Positions 60,220 through 64,000 of a stretch of 64,000 nucleotides of DNA are shown piece after piece. The DNA is from Paenibacillus oceani (GTDB lineage Bacteria; Bacillota; Bacilli; Paenibacillales; NBRC-103111), in assembly GCF_014705615.1 (NCBI RefSeq), contig NZ_JACXJA010000005.1, forward strand, positions 1 through 64,000, read 5' to 3'. Each line of letters begins with the position of its first letter. Position 1 is the stretch's first letter. The position numbers and the translations under genes are program-made. A model generated the notes under the pieces. The model was given only the letters and a program-made list of their open reading frames with translations, was not told where the DNA came from and ran no database searches.

Positions 60220-60989
60220 GGGTGAATCACTCCATATGCTATTTTCGTTCGGGTGCGCAAAGGCTGCTGGAAGCCAAGCCGCTCGAATTCCCCGCTGTCG
60301 CGGTGCTCCTTCAGCACGACGCTTCGGCGGGCGACGCGGACGGCTTCGCGGATCGCTTCCTCCGTCAACGGCTCGTGATTGGCGGCCTGGCGAAGCGGGC
60401 CGATGCCGCTCGACTCCTCGACCGGCTGCCGGAACATCGGATCGAAGTAGACGATGTCGCAGCTGTCGTCAGGCATCATCCGGAGCACGTCCAGATGATG
60501 TCCCAGCTTCATCCGCACCCTTCGCATCGCCTCGTTAAAAGGCTCCAGATGCGTCTCGTAGGAAGCGAGCCCTTCCCTGACGATCGTAAACAAGGCGGGC
60601 TCGCTCTCGACCGCCGTCACGCTTCCATCGGGGCCGGCCACATACGAGAACACGATCGAGTCCGCACCGAGTCCCGCCGTACAATCGAGAATCCGGTCTC
60701 CGGGCTTCGCTCCCGTTATCTCGACCAGTCCGTCGTTCTCCCCGTTCATCAGCCTTTTCACACGGACAAACGAAAGGGACGGATGGAAGAAAAGCGGAGC
60801 GTCCCCGTCTCCGTAATAATGCAGCTCCCGTTCGGACACCAGCATAAAACGGGAATCGCGGTAGCGTTCGCCCAATCTGCGCACCGATGAAGTGCCTCGC
60901 GGAACATAACGGACGCCGAGTTCCGCAGCCAGCCGCTTCGCGCGCGCTTCCGCATCGGGCGAAGGGGAGTAGGAAGTCGTAACCAGCAT
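60216..60989 (-). CDS. RsmJ-like class I SAM methyltransferase
   Basis: A 257-residue methyltransferase: an N-terminal part (ELGVRYVPRGTSSVRRLGERYRD), SAM motif ILDCTAGLGADSIVFS and catalytic-loop YFDPMFRQP. The DPMF motif and size match RsmJ (DUF548), which in E. coli makes m2G1516 in 16S rRNA; a role in Firmicutes is inferred. The ATG overlaps the mutL stop (TGATG). The first GTG of the frame lies inside that overlap and is not needed. Confidence 0.85.
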   Translation of the reverse strand: MLVTTSYSPSPDAEARAKRLAAELGVRYVPRGTSSVRRLGERYRDSRFMLVSERELHYYGDGDAPLFFHPSLSFVRVKRLMNGENDGLVEITGAKPGDRILDCTAGLGADSIVFSYVAGPDGSVTAVESEPALFTIVREGLASYETHLEPFNEAMRRVRMKLGHHLDVLRMMPDDSCDIVYFDPMFRQPVEESSGIGPLRQAANHEPLTEEAIREAVRVARRSVVLKEHRDSGEFERLGFQQPLRTRTKIAYGVIHP

Positions 60990-63010
60990 CACATCACCCG
61001 CTTAAACATTTTTTCCAGCTCATAAGTGGAGAAGCTGACCACGATCGGACGGCCGTGCGGGCACGTATACGGGTTGCGGCAAGCAGCCAGCCTGTCGAGC
61101 AGCGCTTCGATCTCGGTCGTGCTGAGCGATTGGTTCGCCTTGATCGAGGCTTTGCAGGAACACATAATCGCCGCCTTCTCGCGCAGCTTGGTCAGCTCGA
61201 CCGATTTTTTCTCGGCCAGCAGCCATTCGGTCATCTCCTCCACCAGCGCCTTTTCTTCTCCGTCAGGAAACCAGTAGGGAAGCGCCCTGACCAGAAACGT
61301 GCCGCCTCCGAACGATTCGAGATAGACGCCCACCTGTTCGAGCACCGGCAGCTTATCCCGGATGACGTCCGCTTCGGCGGACGTAAACTCCAGCGTAATC
61401 GGCACGAGCAACTGCTGGCTCGCTTCGGCCGGTTTGCCGAATTTCTCGTAATAAAACTCGTAATTGATTCGCTCATGGGCCGCATGCTGGTCGATCAGAT
61501 ACAAGCCGTTCTCATGCTGCGCCACTATGTAGGTGCCGTGCATCTGGCCGATCGGGTCCAGTCTCGGAAATTGCGGAGCGGCGGGTTTCGTTTCCGCAGC
61601 AGCCTCCTTCGCCGGGAGCATATCAACCAGCTTGTCGTAAGAGAGCCCGCTTTTCGGCTGCACCGGATAGGCCGGCTCGCGGGAAACGGCTTGTTTCTGC
61701 GAATACGGGTTAACCGGCTGGCGTACCGGCTCGCGAAACTCCTTCGCAGCACCCGGATACGGCTCCTTCTCGACAGGAGGCGCCGGCATCGCCGCCTCCC
61801 TCGGCTCCGAATCGGGCCGTGCCGCGCTCACCGGCAATTGCTCCGGTGCTTGGACCGTTTCCGACGAAGCGTCTCCTTCTTCCGGAATGCGAGGAAGAGG
61901 AGGAGGCTCAGGAAGCGGATGATCCGGCAGAGTGTCCGGGGCCGGGGTGCTCCGATACAGTTCCATCCGCTCTTGGACAACGGCCGCCTTCGGCGTCGGT
62001 CTGGAGGCTTGGGGGATAAGAACCTGACCTCTTAGTATACTCCGAATCTGATCTTCGATAAACCGGACGAGCTCCTGCTCCTTGCTGAACCGGACTTCCA
62101 GCTTGGCCGGATGGACGTTCACGTCGACCAGCGACGGGTCCATGCCGATATGCAGCGCCGCGATCGGATACCGGTTGATCGGCAGCAGCGTGTGATAGGC
62201 GCTCATCACGGCGCCCGACACCGCGTAATTACGGATCGTGCGGCCGTTCATGACGATCGTCATCCCTTGTCTGTTCGAACGGGTGACATCGGGACGGCTG
62301 ACGTATCCCTTCAGCGTATAGTCGGCGTTCTCCCCCTGGACGGGAAGCAGCGCCTTGGCCGTCGACGTTCCGTATACGGCGGCCATTACCTGCAGCAGAT
62401 CACCGTTGCCCAGCGTCTGCAGCAGCAGATTGCCGTTATGCTTCACGCTGAACGCGACATGGGGATGCGCCATCGCCAGGCGGTACATATAATCGGATAT
62501 ATGCCCGAGCTCCGTCTGGATCGTCTTCATATATTTCAGCCGCGCCGGTGTGTTGTAGAACAGCTCCCTGACGGTCATATCGGTGCCGCGGGAAGCGGCC
62601 GTCTCCTGAAACGCCTTGATGGAACCGCCCTCGATAATCAGCTTGCGTCCGAGTCCGCCCGTCTCCGCAGCGCTGACGCACTCCACCTTGGAGACAGCAG
62701 CGATACTCGGCAGCGCCTCTCCGCGGAACCCTAACGTGCGGATATGGAACAAATCTTTGCCGCTCTCGATTTTGCTCGTCGCATGACGGAAGAAAGCGGC
62801 CTCGCAATCTTCCGTAGCGATGCCCGACCCGTTGTCGGTTACGCGAATCAGCTGCAGGCCGCCCTCTTCCACCGTCACATCTATTCGGGTGCTCCCCGCA
62901 TCAAGCGAGTTTTCGACGAGCTCCTTCACGATCGACGACGGACGTTCGATTACTTCGCCCGCCGCGATCTGGTTTGCCACATGCTCGTCCAGCACTTTAA
63001 TTTTTCCCAT
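60989..63010 (-). CDS. mutL: DNA mismatch repair protein MutL
   Basis: A 673-residue MutL. The GHKL ATPase end shows IAAGEVIERPSSIVKELVENSLDAG, DNGSGI and LGFRGEALPSI. A Pro-rich linker of about 150 residues leads to the endonuclease domain with DQHAAHERINYE and the zinc-binding CPHGRP, so it is a nicking MutL of the Gram-positive type. ATG 63010 overlaps the stop of the upstream protease gene (TAATG); the longer frame overlaps that gene. mutS is not in the window. Confidence 0.96.
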   Translation of the reverse strand: MGKIKVLDEHVANQIAAGEVIERPSSIVKELVENSLDAGSTRIDVTVEEGGLQLIRVTDNGSGIATEDCEAAFFRHATSKIESGKDLFHIRTLGFRGEALPSIAAVSKVECVSAAETGGLGRKLIIEGGSIKAFQETAASRGTDMTVRELFYNTPARLKYMKTIQTELGHISDYMYRLAMAHPHVAFSVKHNGNLLLQTLGNGDLLQVMAAVYGTSTAKALLPVQGENADYTLKGYVSRPDVTRSNRQGMTIVMNGRTIRNYAVSGAVMSAYHTLLPINRYPIAALHIGMDPSLVDVNVHPAKLEVRFSKEQELVRFIEDQIRSILRGQVLIPQASRPTPKAAVVQERMELYRSTPAPDTLPDHPLPEPPPLPRIPEEGDASSETVQAPEQLPVSAARPDSEPREAAMPAPPVEKEPYPGAAKEFREPVRQPVNPYSQKQAVSREPAYPVQPKSGLSYDKLVDMLPAKEAAAETKPAAPQFPRLDPIGQMHGTYIVAQHENGLYLIDQHAAHERINYEFYYEKFGKPAEASQQLLVPITLEFTSAEADVIRDKLPVLEQVGVYLESFGGGTFLVRALPYWFPDGEEKALVEEMTEWLLAEKKSVELTKLREKAAIMCSCKASIKANQSLSTTEIEALLDRLAACRNPYTCPHGRPIVVSFSTYELEKMFKRVM

Positions 63011-64000
63011 TAAACCCCGTTTCCTTTCGTGGTCAGCACCGTTTTCTCCGCATCGCTCATCCATTCGATTCCGGGGAACTTCTCCTTAAACTTGGCCAGC
63101 TCGATAAAACCGGTACCTTCTACAATGCGGAAGCCCGAATTCGCGTCGAACAGGATACGTTCCGCTCCGGCGCCGATATCGACTCCCGCTGCGGTATCGT
63201 TCCACTCCAGCGGTTTGCCTGCGAAGGCCGCCAATACCCGGGCCGGCAAATAATCTTTGTCGTCCAGCTTCAGGCGGGGCAGACCGACATCGAAAAATTC
63301 CAAACCATTCACCTTGTAGGTGTGCCGGAACACTTCCAGGCGAAGCTCCTTAAGTCCGGCTGTATGAAGACCGATCAGCAGCTGCGGGACGTAACCTTCC
63401 GTGTTCACATCCGGCGTCAATCCGACATGGTTGACCGGCCGTTTTTTCGGCGACAAATATTCCTGGATCGTCAGCTTGAGCACACCGCCGGATTCGAGCG
63501 GGTACAACCCCTGTACGCTGCCTTTCCCGTATGTTTTGGTGCCTACTGCCGTTGCTTTGTGATAATCCTGCATAGCGGCCGTTAACACTTCGGATGCGCT
63601 GGCGCTGTTTTCATTGACGAGAATTACGACCGGGAATTCTACCGTTTTGCCGTTCAGAATCTCCAGAGGCTCATCGATATCGTCACGATCGCGGGTATGG
63701 ATCAGGACCCCTTCCGGGATAAACTGCTCGGCGATATGCTTCGCCGTTTCCAAATATCCGCCCGGGTTGTCGCGCAAATCGACGACAAGTCCTTTGATTT
63801 TCCGGTATTTCAGGTCGGAGAGCATCAGAGCGAACAATTCGTCGGCATCTTCCGAGAAGCTGTCAATGTTCAAATAACCGATCTGGCCTTCCATCATGCC
63901 GCCGTCAACGACCGGAAGGTGGATCTGCCCCCGCTTCGGCTTCAGGTTCAGCTCCTCGCCGCCGCGTCGGACCGTAATCGACACTTCCGTTCCTTTCGGC
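63010..64000 (-). CDS. S41 C-terminal processing peptidase, N-terminus beyond window
   Basis: The visible 329 residues enter from the right edge in the end of a PDZ domain (PKGTEVSITVRRGG). The S41 protease follows: GYLNIDSFSEDADELF, LVVDLRDNPGGYLE, catalytic Ser in NENSASASEVL and Lys in TYGKGSVQ. After about residue 190 from the edge comes an extra domain (DKDYLPARVLAAFAGKPLEWND) resembling a copper-amine-oxidase-like stalk domain common in Paenibacillus surface proteins. It is an exported processing protease by family. The stop overlaps the mutL start (TAATG), an unusual coupling. Confidence 0.9.
   Translation of the reverse strand, partial: PKGTEVSITVRRGGEELNLKPKRGQIHLPVVDGGMMEGQIGYLNIDSFSEDADELFALMLSDLKYRKIKGLVVDLRDNPGGYLETAKHIAEQFIPEGVLIHTRDRDDIDEPLEILNGKTVEFPVVILVNENSASASEVLTAAMQDYHKATAVGTKTYGKGSVQGLYPLESGGVLKLTIQEYLSPKKRPVNHVGLTPDVNTEGYVPQLLIGLHTAGLKELRLEVFRHTYKVNGLEFFDVGLPRLKLDDKDYLPARVLAAFAGKPLEWNDTAAGVDIGAGAERILFDANSGFRIVEGTGFIELAKFKEKFPGIEWMSDAEKTVLTTKGNGV

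Overview
This 64 kb window comes from a spore-forming Gram-positive bacterium of the Paenibacillus type, with moderately high GC and strong AAGGAGG-like ribosome binding sites. Markers include spore genes (tlp, spoVK), a Bacillus-like hflX-ynbB-glnR-glnA block, a LexA/YneA SOS module, YesM/YesN two-component proteins, many multi-domain sensors, and intergenic repeats of a kind I recall from Paenibacillus. It looks chromosomal. The only transposase is an IS200/IS605 TnpA cut by the left edge. I saw no rRNA, tRNA or CRISPR array.

Layout. 0-5.7 kb: IS200-type element beside the DNA-repair helicase gene mrfA (no mrfB in the window), a small unknown gene, a stand-alone sufU, lrgAB, and a YbjQ-like gene. 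5.9-10 kb: a seven-helix-type sensor kinase converging on a three-gene accessory unit (methyltransferase, class I isoprenoid-synthase-like enzyme, NHLP-leader peptide ending in Trp). 10-19 kb: murC, spore gene tlp, rnz, mtnD, metH, a HAD phosphatase, a small membrane protein, ynzC. 19.3-25.4 kb: yneA and lexA, each with LexA boxes, separated by about 4.6 kb carrying a possible Tat-exported beta-helix protein and a GntR/solute-binding-protein fusion. 25.5-27.6 kb: a 520-residue orphan and a small basic protein. 27.7-36.5 kb: glnA, glnR, ynbB, hflX, a GGDEF-PAS-histidine kinase fusion, a HAD hydrolase, spoVK. 36.8-41.1 kb: deacetylase with YkoP-like tail, YdcF-like protein, esterase, a MITE-like repeat pair, a DUF402 protein, a lipoprotein cyclophilin. 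41.2-46.8 kb: a four-gene MacAB-like ABC operon with two different ATPases. 46.8-50.9 kb: repeat-rich spacer, a phosphoesterase broken by an amber stop, and an MHYT-PAS-GGDEF-EAL protein. 51-55.5 kb: YesN/YesM pair and an aldo-keto reductase. 55.5-64 kb: repeat spacer, PBP1A with a long Gly-Asn-Thr tail, then the tightly packed ctp-like/mutL/rsmJ-like/miaA/hfq run.

Most interesting unit. The genes at 7902-9946 are co-directional: a SAM methyltransferase, a protein with two Asp-rich motifs spaced as in isoprenyl-diphosphate enzymes, and an 80-residue NHLP-leader precursor with a C-terminal tryptophan. Two readings fit. One is a ComQ/ComX-like prenylated peptide signal built on an NHLP leader. 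The other is a C-methylated terpene pathway (methyltransferase plus terpene synthase) with a peptide gene alongside. I know of no described system with this combination; that is inference from sequence and memory, not from a database search.
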